Assembly: GCA_951813515.1 (NCBI GenBank)
Contig: OX638346.1
Coordinates: 3,837,617 to 3,901,616 of the forward strand
Length of the DNA: 64,000 bases
Source of the DNA: an uncultured Pseudomonadales bacterium
Lineage (GTDB): Bacteria > Pseudomonadota > Gammaproteobacteria > Pseudomonadales > Azotimanducaceae
Reading direction: 5' to 3'
Shown here: positions 26,804 to 35,472 of the stretch, in pieces
Position numbering within the stretch: position 1 is the stretch's first letter
How the letters are laid out: every line of letters begins with the position of its first letter
Made by a program: the position numbers and the translations under genes
Notes under the pieces: model-generated
Database searches by the model: none
The model's input: only the letters and a program-made list of their open reading frames with translations
Told to the model about the DNA's origin: nothing

Positions 26804-28390
26804 CTATTCCTGTTCTTGGTCCGCGTCGCCGGAAATACGGAGCTGGACCGAACCTGAACCGAAACGCCCGACAATGCCGGGAAACTGCCGAAAACCGCCC
26901 GAGGCGGAACGCACCTCAAGCACACGTTCGCGATCGAGGCCGTATCTGCGCCCGAAGCGGATGGCCTCGGCTTCGGTTTCCGCCATCATCACGAGCATGC
27001 TAACCGGACCCCCGCGCAATTCCCCATCGTCGATTTCGTCGATCGCATCGATGGCGCTGTCAACGTCCACGTGCATCATCGCGCTCGCGATAGAGGCGAA
27101 TGCCTGATCCCGCGCCGGACCACGCCGGAGACCAGACGCCTGTTCCAATGCGGACTCCGCATCGTTCTGCGCCCACATGGAGAAAACCATGGACGAGAGG
27201 CTGGCGCGCATGGTTTCGTTCTCCACCTCGTCCACAAGGGCGACCGCGGCCTCGGGATCGTTCCAGGCCATCGTCGGGATGACGGACGCATAGGCGGAAG
27301 CGCGCTCCTCCTCGGGCAGACTTTCCACTAGCGACAGGGCCGTCTGGACATCTTCCTGCGCGACGTTTCCCGCGATGCTCCCGACAAGGCCGGGATAGGC
27401 AGGGTCGTCCTCGTACCGTGACATCCACGCCAGCATCTCATTGGTGGACAGGTGCGACACCGTGTTCGCGAGACCCCCAAGGAAGGCGGTTCGCCGGGCG
27501 CCGGTCAAGGTGTCCGCATACGCGTTCGCGGCTTCCAGGTCCTTCCGGCTCCAATGCCAGGCCAACTGGTGCAGGCCATTCTGCGCGGTCTGACCGTCTT
27601 TGTCCGCAAGCCAACGCGCCGCCGCCTCCGGATCGGTTCTCGACCAAACCTCGATCAGCGAACCAGTCACCACGCGGCTCGCCGATCTGGGCATCTCATC
27701 GACCAGCGCTGCCGCAACGGCCGGGTCGTGTGATGCCATACCACCAATGAGCATGTGCAATCTAGGCAGGCGCTCCATGAGTTTGCGCTCGGCCAGGATG
27801 GACTCGAGTTCCGCGCGGGCATCCTCCACGGTGGGCGGCTGGCCGCTGCTTTGTTGGATGTGATCCATCGCATAGAGCATCGCATCCGCCTGCTCGGAGT
27901 CCGTAACGTGTCGCTCGATCAGCGCGCGCGCCGTGTCCGGATCAAATCTCGCGATGGACATCGCCGCCGATGCGATCAGCCTCTCGGCATCGGGAACGGC
28001 TTCCAGGAGTGATGCATCATCGAGAAACAGCTCGGGATATCCGTGCAGCGCAAGCTGGATCATCCGATCGGCCACCTCGCGGAGTCTCGGATCGTCCCGC
28101 GCCGCCGCTATGGCCTCTGCCCCGTCCGCCGCAAGCCAGGCGTTCATCGCCCGCCGAACGGCCCGGTTTCGTTCCCCCGGGGGCTGTTCCAGCGCCTGCA
28201 GCAGCTCTTCGCGGGGATCCGTGCTCCTCGTCGGATCCGGCGGGGATAGCCACAGGCCCGAAGAATCCGCCGCCCCGGACTGGCCCGGAATATCTATCTC
28301 AGGTGCGGGGTCGGGCGCGGTTATGCGGCCCACGAAGAGTCCCATGGCGACAGCGGCCAGGGCCACGAGAACAATAGGGAATGCGCGCAT
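26804..28390 (-). CDS. Membrane-anchored helical-repeat protein, unknown function
   Basis: The 528-residue protein begins with a hydrophobic anchor (MRAFPIVLVALAAVAMGLFVG) and continues as soluble helices outside the membrane. From about residue 235 it repeats a unit of about 30-40 residues with W-x3-D-x-E-A-A: WSRTDPEAAARWL, WSRKDLEAANAYA, AWNDPEAAVALV, MWAQNDAESALEQA. This looks like a TPR or Sel1-like solenoid and suggests protein binding. I recognise no enzyme domain. ATG at 28390 is chosen because it places the anchor at the N-terminus; an upstream in-frame start adds a charged extension. Confidence 0.7.
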   Translation of the reverse strand: MRAFPIVLVALAAVAMGLFVGRITAPDPAPEIDIPGQSGAADSSGLWLSPPDPTRSTDPREELLQALEQPPGERNRAVRRAMNAWLAADGAEAIAAARDDPRLREVADRMIQLALHGYPELFLDDASLLEAVPDAERLIASAAMSIARFDPDTARALIERHVTDSEQADAMLYAMDHIQQSSGQPPTVEDARAELESILAERKLMERLPRLHMLIGGMASHDPAVAAALVDEMPRSASRVVTGSLIEVWSRTDPEAAARWLADKDGQTAQNGLHQLAWHWSRKDLEAANAYADTLTGARRTAFLGGLANTVSHLSTNEMLAWMSRYEDDPAYPGLVGSIAGNVAQEDVQTALSLVESLPEEERASAYASVIPTMAWNDPEAAVALVDEVENETMRASLSSMVFSMWAQNDAESALEQASGLRRGPARDQAFASIASAMMHVDVDSAIDAIDEIDDGELRGGPVSMLVMMAETEAEAIRFGRRYGLDRERVLEVRSASGGFRQFPGIVGRFGSGSVQLRISGDADQEQE

Positions 28391-28637
28391 AGGGCTGCCA
28401 CTCTTGCTGTCGGGGCTTCCATCATCCGCCCCCGAGGCGCTGGCTTCAAGGCAGACCAATACGCTCGGCTTGCCATGATGGGAGAGGCCTCAGAGGGTGA
28501 AATCGAAGGCAACGCCGAAGCACTTCGGACCGAATCTTCGCGTTCGAGCCAAGTCGGCAATGCAACAACCCATGCCTCATTGCTTCAAATTTGTGTAATC
28601 TCACGTCTGAGGCCCCGAGGGCGCTTTCGTCGACTGT

Positions 28638-29720
28638 ATGTATTGGCTTCTGGCCACGTTCTTCCTGCTGGCGCTAGCCTTTTCCTTCTTCTGCTCACTG
28701 TGGGAGGCAGTGCTGCTAAGCATCCACCCTAGCCATGCGAAGCTGCAATCCCAGCAGGGCACCCTTACCGGAAAGTACCTTGAGGACTTCAAGGCCAACA
28801 TCGATCGCCCGCTGGCCGCGATTCTGACGCTCAACACCGTCGCCCATACCGTCGGCGCCCTAGGCGTGGGCGGAGAAGCTGCCACCATATGGGGCCAGAC
28901 GAGTCCCTGGATCACGAGGTTCGTGGTTCCGTTGGCGATGACCATCGCGATACTGGTGTTTTCCGAAATCGTACCCAAGACCATCGGCGCGCTGTACTGG
29001 CGGCGGCTGGTGACATTCACGATCCACTCGGTGCGCATCCTGACCATCGTCCTGATGCCCTTCGTATGGCTGAGCCAGTACATCACACGACGGCTGAAGA
29101 CCGATTCGACCTCGCCGATACTGACCCGAACGGACCTGCTGGCGATGGCGGAACTCGGCGCGGAGGAAGGCGTGTTCGAGGCCGAGGAAAGCGAGATGAT
29201 CGGCCACCTGATCCGTTTCCAGTCGGTCCAGGCGCGCGATGTCATGACGCCTCGCACGGTCGTTGCCCTGGCGTCCCAGACCGAGACCATCGCCGAGTAC
29301 TACGGCAATGCCAAGCGGCAGCGGTTTTCGCGGATTCCCGTGTACAACGACTCGATAGACCACATCACCGGTTACGTATTGAAGGACGACGTGCTCTCCG
29401 CCCTGGTGGACGGACGCGGCGCCGAGCCCATCGCGAACCTGCGTCGCGAGATCGTCGCGGTCGGCGAGTCCTACGCCATCACGGACCTGTTCACCACCCT
29501 GCGGTCGCGCCAGGAGCACCTCGCCGTGGTGATGGACGACTTCGGCGGTATGGCCGGTATCGTCACGATGGAGGACGTCATCGAGACGCTCATTGGCCTA
29601 GAGATCGTAGACGAAACCGACGCAACGACGGACATGCGGGAACTGGCGCAGCGCCACCGAGTTCGGCGGGCGAGAGCGCTCGGCACCCTCGACGGACCGA
29701 ATGATCAGACCGCCAAGTAG
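28638..29720 (+). CDS. CNNM/DUF21 transmembrane protein with CBS domain pair
   Basis: The 360-residue protein has an N-terminal DUF21 (CNNM) membrane domain with four hydrophobic segments in the first 160 residues, including VFSEIVPKTIGA, then a CBS pair (VMTPRTVVALAS...SRIPVYNDSIDHITGYVLKDDVL and LAVVMDDFGGMAGIVTMEDVIETLIGLEIVDETD). It lacks the CorC_HlyC domain usually found at the end. Bacterial relatives move magnesium or resist cation stress. The gene stands alone. Confidence 0.85.
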   Translation: MYWLLATFFLLALAFSFFCSLWEAVLLSIHPSHAKLQSQQGTLTGKYLEDFKANIDRPLAAILTLNTVAHTVGALGVGGEAATIWGQTSPWITRFVVPLAMTIAILVFSEIVPKTIGALYWRRLVTFTIHSVRILTIVLMPFVWLSQYITRRLKTDSTSPILTRTDLLAMAELGAEEGVFEAEESEMIGHLIRFQSVQARDVMTPRTVVALASQTETIAEYYGNAKRQRFSRIPVYNDSIDHITGYVLKDDVLSALVDGRGAEPIANLRREIVAVGESYAITDLFTTLRSRQEHLAVVMDDFGGMAGIVTMEDVIETLIGLEIVDETDATTDMRELAQRHRVRRARALGTLDGPNDQTAK

Positions 29721-29849
29721 CTACTTCGTCGCGATCGGTACAACCTGACCACCCCCACCCACCGCATCGGGCGGCTCTCAGATACCCCATGGTGGTGATG
29801 TGGGTCCCAATTAATCGACACCACCCGGCTTTATCGCTTTCTTTATCGC

Positions 29850-30044
29850 TTTCGGACACACACCCCTTTACCGCACCGCTTCGGACACGTACCGCTTTCG
29901 GACACACACCCCCGCAGGTTCATCCGGCTTTCGGACAACACCCCCTCAGGTTCGGATGGTTCTCACGTACCGCTTTCGGACACACACCCCCGCAGGTTCA
30001 TCCGGCTTTCGGACACACACCCCCTCAGGTTCGGATGGTTCTCG
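29850..30044. repeat. Short-repeat array B with 78-bp tandem duplication
   Basis: The 500-base gap 29721-30222 holds six copies of TTTCGGACACACACC or close variants, starting at 29850, 29880, 29896, 29929, 29974 and 30007. This is the reverse complement of the array A core (GTGTGTCCGAAA). Two longer units of about 75 bases, each with two cores, start at 29891 and 29969 and are nearly identical. The intervening text CGCAGGTTCATCCGGC and CTCAGGTTCGGATGG differs from array A. Peptide-like frames here are repeat artefacts. Confidence 0.9.
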
Positions 30045-30094
30045 TACATACATCCCTGACCCTCACATGGGAAACTCCTCTAGATCGAGTCGGT

Positions 30095-30108
30095 CCGCCT
30101 GAAGGCGG
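30095..30108. other. Short hairpin CCGCC-TGAA-GGCGG upstream of Y1 transposase
   Basis: CCGCC at 30095-30099 pairs with GGCGG at 30104-30108 around TGAA. It is followed by GGATCTTCC. Hairpins of this kind mark the ends of IS200/IS605 and REP-type elements mobilised by Y1 transposases, and a Y1 transposase begins 115 bases downstream. The matching second end was not found. Confidence 0.4.
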
Positions 30109-30222
30109 GGATCTTCCACACCCAGCGGCAGCCATGTCCGCGGTCGGGTGACGTCGATCGATGACACACTTTGACGAACCACACCATCGACTCCGCGATC
30201 CTGATCCGGCCACACTTCCCCC

Positions 30223-30681
30223 ATGGCGACTCCTCGATACATGCTCGTCGACGACCAGCAACCCTGCGACTACCACCTTGCCTCCCGCTGCGTCCGTCGT
30301 GCCTGGCTCTGCGGCCGCGACAAGCGCTCCGGTAAGGACTATTCGCACCGCCGCCGATGGCTCATCGAGCGACTTTTAATGCTGGCTCAGTGCTTCGCCG
30401 TCGAAATCTACGCCTATGCCGTCATGAGCAACCACTTCCACATCGTCCTGCACTACGATCCCAACGCCTGCCTTGCTTGGAGCGACAACGAGGTCGCCAA
30501 GCGATGGATCGAAGCCTTCCCGCCCAAACCCCGACCCGGCCAAGACACCGACACGGCCAAGGCGGAGGCCCGCGCAGTCCTGCTCAGCGACTCCGCGCGA
30601 CTCGACCGCGCCAGGCGCACTCTCGGCTCGCTATCGCACTTCATGAAGCACCTGCGGAACTCGCCGCCATCGCATGCATAA
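30223..30681 (+). CDS. Y1 (IS200-like/REP-associated) transposase, C-terminally truncated
   Basis: The 152 residues match the N-terminal half of Y1 transposases of the REP-associated group: YHLASRCVRRAWLCG, HRRRWLIERLL, then AYAVMSNHFHIVLH with the HUH metal-binding pair, and LAWSDNEVAKRW. Full-length members run to about 300 residues and continue past the LSHFMKHLR segment where this protein stops (SPPSHA). The conserved second half is not seen downstream, so it is probably a broken gene. It lies beside repeat array B. Confidence 0.8.
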   Translation: MATPRYMLVDDQQPCDYHLASRCVRRAWLCGRDKRSGKDYSHRRRWLIERLLMLAQCFAVEIYAYAVMSNHFHIVLHYDPNACLAWSDNEVAKRWIEAFPPKPRPGQDTDTAKAEARAVLLSDSARLDRARRTLGSLSHFMKHLRNSPPSHA

Positions 30682-30683
30682 GC

Positions 30684-30708
30684 GTTGTTCTTAAACAACT
30701 GTTTTTTA
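30684..30708 (+). terminator. Rho-independent terminator
   Basis: GTTGTT (30684-30689) and AACAAC (30694-30699) form a stem around CTTA. The stem is followed by TGTTTTTTATCGTTTT. It begins three bases after the truncated transposase stop. The AT-rich tract stands out against the GC-rich surroundings and may mark a recombination joint. Confidence 0.6.
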
Positions 30709-30912
30709 TCGTTTTATTTCGATTTCGAGTTCGGAAACGCCGCCGCTCGACGCACTTCCATTACAACGTTTTTGCAACTTTCTGCCGTTGCGTTCCGGGG
30801 CGCGCCTCCGTGAGTCCCAGAGGCACGGCCTGAGCATTTCGACTCCGGGCGATTCGGGTGAACGCCGCGGGCGGTCACCGACTGACCTTCAAGCCTTAAC
30901 GGATCACCGTCC

Positions 30913-31776
30913 TCAGAGCGCGTCGAAGAATTCGCGGTCCGGAGTCACGCGCTCAACCGTCTCGGAGACAACGCCCAGCCCCTTCTCCTTGAGGAGCAGG
31001 CAGAGTTGTTCGCCGTCGATGAGGTCGATCGCCATCGCCCCTTCCCGCATCGCCTCCCGCTCCGCCTCCCTGGTGAACCGCCCTGTGGTGATGAAGAGCC
31101 CCTTGTCCGCGCGGCCCGCCAGGGCACCGCGGAAGTCCCGGATGCTGGCCGGCCCCACAGTTCCCGCATAACGTTTGCACTGGTAGTTGACGTGAAACGA
31201 CAGGAGGTTCACCCGGAGTACGCCCGTCCCGTCGATCCCGCCGTCGCCCGAGCGCCCAGTCACCTCGACCCTAGTGAATCCGTGCTCCCTGAGCAGCCGC
31301 TGGCAAAGTCGCTCGAACGCCGCCGGTTCGATCTCGCGCAGAACCCCGAGCAGGGCGGCCTGCCAAGAATCTCCGGTAGTCGCCTCGTCCGCTTGCTCGT
31401 CCGCGTCCACCCCCTGCGCCCGATCGTCCCGCAAGCCGCTGCGGTATTCCTTCCGCTGACGCCGGACCAGTTCCGATGTCTCCTCGGCCGAGCCGATCCG
31501 ACGGCCCGCCTCGGTGATCGCCCACACCCCGCGCGCCGAGTTGTTCACCGCGCCGATGCGTCGCAGCCGGGTGCGCGCCCACGCGCACCTATACGCGAAT
31601 TCCGACTGCGGCCCATCACCGTGAACGACGTCGAGGACCGCTTCACTGACATCCATGTCCGTCGCGACCCGGTCATCGACCTCGCGGATGGACGCCGAGC
31701 CGCCCAGTTCGTCCAGCGCCCGTAGCATTGGCCACATCAGTTCGACCTGACTCGGCATCTCCACGTTCTTCGCCAT
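30913..31776 (-). CDS. Mrr-type restriction endonuclease
   Basis: The 287-residue protein has an N-terminal winged-helix (Mrr_N-like) domain (about 5-90) and a C-terminal PD-(D/E)xK nuclease domain: FERLCQRLLREHGF, GRSGDGGIDGTG with catalytic Asp, and YQCKRYAG with the QxK catalytic end. Mrr proteins cut methylated or foreign DNA. The ATG at 31776 has GGAGGAA eight bases before it. No methyltransferase or specificity gene is next to it, so it fits a solitary modification-dependent enzyme. Confidence 0.87.
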   Translation of the reverse strand: MAKNVEMPSQVELMWPMLRALDELGGSASIREVDDRVATDMDVSEAVLDVVHGDGPQSEFAYRCAWARTRLRRIGAVNNSARGVWAITEAGRRIGSAEETSELVRRQRKEYRSGLRDDRAQGVDADEQADEATTGDSWQAALLGVLREIEPAAFERLCQRLLREHGFTRVEVTGRSGDGGIDGTGVLRVNLLSFHVNYQCKRYAGTVGPASIRDFRGALAGRADKGLFITTGRFTREAEREAMREGAMAIDLIDGEQLCLLLKEKGLGVVSETVERVTPDREFFDAL

Positions 31777-32567
31777 CCGTTCTTCCTCCAGCGCCGGCCA
31801 TCGCCCGTGGCCTACTTGCGCGCTTCCACCGTCAAATTCAGCTTCCCGCCGAAGCCGGGTCAAGGGCCACCAGGGCGGCCGGCTTCACCGGCCGCGCCCC
31901 TTGACGCGGAGCAGGCGATGATACGCTGATCGCGGGAGCGGGCGGGGCGGCCGCACTCCGCAACATCGCGCCGGATCGCCGTAGTTCACCGCCCGTCCCA
32001 CGCAGCCCGCCCGCTCCCTGCCCAGCGGCGAGCGTTCCTCCCGGCGCGCTCAGGGCGGCGCTGCTGCGGACCGGTGCCGTGATCCAGGTGGTGCAAGGCT
32101 TCGGCGATGGCGCTGCATCGGCCTTTGCATCCCATTGTGGGCGATGCCGCCGAGGGCGGCCCGGGCTCTATCGCCTTCGGCGACCAAGCCCCCTCCGGGG
32201 TCTTGTCCCTGGCGGGTGACGATCCCTATCGCTTCCGCCCTCCGGGCGGTGACGCCGCACATCGACGCATAGCCGGACCGCGGGATCCACCACTCGCTGC
32301 ACACGTCCAGCATCCAGCGGTTCGATTCGACGGCTCGACTCCCCCGGCGCGGCGGCGCTCGGCGCGACCGGTCCCGCAGAACCACACCACCGTCCCGTCC
32401 GTCGGTTCGCCGACCATGCTGCCATGCGTGCTCGATCGGTCAACCCGTTGGGTTCTCCGCTGGCGCTGCGACCTCGCCGGGGGCGAGGTGACCGGCCTGC
32501 GCGCGCATGCCGCCTGTCCAGGCACCGACGCACTCCCGCGTCGGCAACAACCTGACAGGAGACCGAC
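31777..32567. other. GC-rich spacer upstream of mrr, no gene seen
   Basis: About 790 bases separate divergent genes. I find no frame with family similarity or good start. The clearest structure is a stem-loop near 31861-31903, listed separately. The rest is GC-rich with runs such as GCGGGAGCGGGCGGGG and may be gene remains. Confidence 0.4.
31861..31903. other. Strong stem-loop upstream of mrr
   Basis: GCGGCCGG at 31875-31882 is exactly complementary to 31888-31895, with loop CTTCA. CAAGGG (31861) and CCCTTG (31898) extend the fold as an outer stem with an asymmetric interior. It lies about 85 bases upstream of the mrr start. There is no T tract. It could be a regulatory structure or the edge of an inserted unit. 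Confidence 0.5.
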
Positions 32568-33101
32568 ATGGACCTTCAAACCCTCGTCGCCCAGTGGAGC
32601 GGCAAACTCCCCGATGGCTTCGTCCCGCCCGCCGTCATGCGCCGGGATCCACCTCAGTGCGTGCAGCCCCGTTGCCGGAAACCCGCATCTCTCAAGGCCA
32701 ACGGGGAGTATGCCAAGTCGTGCGACTCCTGCCGCATCCGCAGAGCGAAGTCCTGCAAGCGTCGCCGCGCCGCGCTGGTCGCACAGGGGGGCTGCCGAAG
32801 GTGCGCGTACCGCAAGAAACTCGAAGGCGACTTCCTCTGTGCGCGCTGCCGCGAGGAGCGCGACATCGAGCGCGCGCAGAAGCGCCAGGACGCCATCGAC
32901 GCGGCCGCCATCGACGAGTTCGCGGCCAAGCCCGACAAGGCGCACCGCGCGAGCAATCTCGATATGGGCGTTTCGATCTGGAACGCCCGCCCGCCGCGGG
33001 AACCTTCCGCAGCCTACTGGGCGCCGCTACCAGACCCTGTGCCGAAGCAGGAGCGCGAATGGGAGCGGTCGATCTATGACGACGGCCGCCGATTGAGGTG
33101 A
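32568..33101 (+). CDS. Cysteine-rich zinc-finger-like protein, unknown function
   Basis: The 177-residue protein has a cluster of Cys pairs between residues about 28 and 105: CVQPRC, CDSCR, CRRC and CARC, embedded in basic residues (IRRAKSCKRRR, YRKKLEG). This pattern suggests zinc ribbons binding nucleic acid. AGGAG lies eight bases before the ATG. I do not recognise the family. Its stop codon lies inside the left terminal repeat of the RIT element, so the last residues may have been changed by that insertion, or the gene may belong to the element's surroundings. Confidence 0.6.
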   Translation: MDLQTLVAQWSGKLPDGFVPPAVMRRDPPQCVQPRCRKPASLKANGEYAKSCDSCRIRRAKSCKRRRAALVAQGGCRRCAYRKKLEGDFLCARCREERDIERAQKRQDAIDAAAIDEFAAKPDKAHRASNLDMGVSIWNARPPREPSAAYWAPLPDPVPKQEREWERSIYDDGRRLR

Positions 33102-33177
33102 GTAAAGTTTTATGTGGAGTAGCCATGCCACTGCACTTTTGGATCAACGAGTTGGGCTTCGATTACTCCACATAAAA
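33090..33177. repeat. Left terminal repeat of the RIT element
   Basis: The outer part contains TTGAGGTGAG then TTTTATGTGGAGTA (33108-33121). After 42 bases an inverted copy TACTCCACATAAAA (33164-33177) follows. The end is therefore an inverted pair of 14-base recombinase-like sites around a spacer. It contains the stop codon of the preceding cysteine-rich gene. Confidence 0.85.
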
Positions 33178-33233
33178 TTCGATGATCGGTCTCCCGGCGG
33201 CCACTCCGGCCGCCCTTCGACAGGAGATCGATC

Positions 33234-34490
33234 TTGGTTTCACACAACAAGGCAAGACTGGGCGACGTTCCTCTGGGACGTCTCATTGCGCGCGCCCTGC
33301 GCCATCTGCAAGACATCGGATACAGCAGGAAGTCGCTGAGGAACTACGACGAGGTCTGGCGGCATCTCGTCGCCTTTGCCAAGGAGCAAGGGTTCGGGGA
33401 CGAGTTCTCGGAGGATCTTGAGGCGGGCTTCGTGGAAGCCTGCCGCTCGCACCGCGACGCGTCCCGCCGCGATTGGCGGCGCCGCGCCGCACTCGGCGTG
33501 AGGATGCTCGGTGACTTTCGCCGCGACGGGCGCATCGAACGGTCCCGGACCGACAGGAGCAAGCTCAACATCCCGCCGGCGATGAGGAAGCCGTTGCGGG
33601 ATTACGAGAGTTACTGCACCGATCGGCGCCACCTTAGCCCGAGGTCCGTCGCTACCTATATTCCGCAACTCGCCAGGTTCCTGGACTTCCTCGGCACCAG
33701 AGGCTTGCAGAGGCTGCCGCAGCTTCAGGCCGCGGACCTCACCGCCTACGTTCCCTGGCTCGAACGCTACCGGCCGACCACCATCGCGCATCACCTCGGC
33801 GTTCTGCGGCGGTTTGTCCAGTACCTGACCATGCGCGGCATCCTGCGGCAGGATCTCGCCGAGGCGCTCCCCAAGGTCCGCGTCATCCGCGACGCGGCCA
33901 TTCCGTCGGTCTGGGACGCGGAACTCGTCGTCAAGCTGCTTCAGGCCGTCGATCGCAGCTCGCCGGTGGGCAAGCGCGACTACGCGATGCTGTTGCTGGC
34001 CTCGCGGCTGGGGCTGCGCGTGAGCGATGTCCGGACCCTGACGCTGGACGACCTCGACTGGGGGGCGTCGACCATCGGCTTCACACAGTCGAAGACCTCG
34101 GTGCCGCTGCGTCTGCCGATGTCAGAAGAGCTCGGCGAGGCGCTGATCGACTACCTGCGCTTCGGCCGTCCGAAGACGGAGTACCGGGAAGTGTTCCTGA
34201 CGCTGCGGCGGCCGGTTGGGCCGTTCTCCGAGGACGCCAAGCTGTACGAGGTCGTCAACCGCTGGCGGAACCTGGCGGGCATCCGGTTCCGCGGCCGGCA
34301 GCGCCACGGCCTCCATTCGCTGCGCCACACGCTCGCAACGCAGCTCCTGCGCGAGCAGACGCCCATGCATGTGATCTCCGCGATCCTGGGGCATGCCAGC
34401 ACGGCGTCGACCATGATCTACGCGAAGGCCGACACGGAGATGCTGCGAAGCGCGGCGCTGGATACCGAGGAGGCGCACGATGTCGAGTAG
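33234..34490 (+). CDS. ritA: RIT tyrosine recombinase A
   Basis: First gene of the trio, 418 residues. It has an N-terminal SAM-like DNA-binding region (LSPRSVATYIPQLARFLDFLG) and a catalytic domain with Arg in RLGLRVSDV, HSLRHTLAT (His-x-x-Arg), LGHAS and the nucleophile Tyr in TMIYAKAD. The TTG start has AGGAG eight bases upstream. It is somewhat longer than the other two because of an N-terminal extension. It overlaps ritB by 11 bases. Confidence 0.88.
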   Translation: MVSHNKARLGDVPLGRLIARALRHLQDIGYSRKSLRNYDEVWRHLVAFAKEQGFGDEFSEDLEAGFVEACRSHRDASRRDWRRRAALGVRMLGDFRRDGRIERSRTDRSKLNIPPAMRKPLRDYESYCTDRRHLSPRSVATYIPQLARFLDFLGTRGLQRLPQLQAADLTAYVPWLERYRPTTIAHHLGVLRRFVQYLTMRGILRQDLAEALPKVRVIRDAAIPSVWDAELVVKLLQAVDRSSPVGKRDYAMLLLASRLGLRVSDVRTLTLDDLDWGASTIGFTQSKTSVPLRLPMSEELGEALIDYLRFGRPKTEYREVFLTLRRPVGPFSEDAKLYEVVNRWRNLAGIRFRGRQRHGLHSLRHTLATQLLREQTPMHVISAILGHASTASTMIYAKADTEMLRSAALDTEEAHDVE

Positions 34491-35472
34491 CACGTCCAAG
34501 GCCATGTTCAGCAGTTCGTTCGCGCCGCTCCTGGAACAGTTCCTGCGGGAGAAGCGCGCCGTCGGCTACAAGTACGAAGCCGCAGAGGGCCTGCTGATGC
34601 GATTCGATCGGTTCCTTGCCCAGCGGGCGGCCGTCGGCGACGGGCTGCCCCGTTCCCTCGTCCTCGAGTGGCTCGCCAAGCGGCCGACCGAGAGGCCGCA
34701 GACGCAACGGAACAGATTCGCCGTAGTCAGCGAGTTCGCGCGGTTCATGTGCCGTCTCGGCCATCCGGCCCACGTGCCCGACAGGTCGTGGCGGGTCAAG
34801 GACGACGCCAGCTTCCAGCCCCGCATATTCACTCACGCAGAAGTGCAGCGGCTGCTGCGGGAGGTGGACCGGCTGGAGCCGAACGCGTACTCGCCACTGA
34901 AGCATCTGGTCCTGCCCGAGGTCTTCCGCCTGCTGTACGGTTGCGGGTTCCGGCTCGGCGAAGTCGTGAACCTGCGGATCGACGACGTCGACCTCAACCG
35001 CGGCATCCTGACCGTGCGCGAAGGCAAGTTCGGCAAGGATCGCCTGGTGCCGCCCGCCCTGCCGCTCGTCGAGCGGCTGCGCTCCTACGACGCCGCGGTC
35101 GGCGCAGTAGTCGGCGACAGACGCGGCGGCGCGTTCTTTTTTCCAGCGGACCGAGGCGGCCCGTTCAGCCGTCAGAGGGTCTACGTCAACTTCCGGCGAC
35201 TGCTGCTCCGCTGCGGCATTCCGCATGGCGGCAGGGGCAAGGGGCCGCGCGTCCACGACCTTCGCCACACGTTTGCCGTGCACGCCATGCTGCGCTGGTA
35301 CCGCGAGGGCGCGGATCTCGATGCCAAGCTGCCCGTGTTGGCGACCTACCTGGGCCATCGGTCGCTTCGGGGCACCTCGCGCTATCTGCGCCTCACGGCG
35401 GAGCTGTTCCCGGAGGTCGCCGTGCGCGTCAACGCGGCGTTCGGCGACATCATTCCACGGAGTGCGCCATGA
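34480..35472 (+). CDS. ritB: RIT tyrosine recombinase B
   Basis: Second gene of the trio, 330 residues. The N-terminal half (FLREKRAVGYKYEAAEGLLMRFDRFL) resembles a core-binding domain. The catalytic half has RLLYGCGFRLGEV with the first Arg, HDLRHTFAVHAML, YLGHRS and TSRYLRLT with the Tyr nucleophile. It overlaps both neighbours (ATGA overlap with ritC), implying coupled translation of all three. Confidence 0.88.
   Translation: MSSSTSKAMFSSSFAPLLEQFLREKRAVGYKYEAAEGLLMRFDRFLAQRAAVGDGLPRSLVLEWLAKRPTERPQTQRNRFAVVSEFARFMCRLGHPAHVPDRSWRVKDDASFQPRIFTHAEVQRLLREVDRLEPNAYSPLKHLVLPEVFRLLYGCGFRLGEVVNLRIDDVDLNRGILTVREGKFGKDRLVPPALPLVERLRSYDAAVGAVVGDRRGGAFFFPADRGGPFSRQRVYVNFRRLLLRCGIPHGGRGKGPRVHDLRHTFAVHAMLRWYREGADLDAKLPVLATYLGHRSLRGTSRYLRLTAELFPEVAVRVNAAFGDIIPRSAP

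Noticed and set aside
29789..30151. Open frame with TAFGHTPPQVHPAFG peptides
   Set aside because: It is the translation of array B, and its periodicity is that of the DNA repeat.
32107..33096. 329-residue plus-strand frame over the cysteine-rich gene
   Set aside because: Composition is dominated by Ala, Arg, Pro and Ser with no motif; the Cys-patterned frame has a ribosome site and is preferred.
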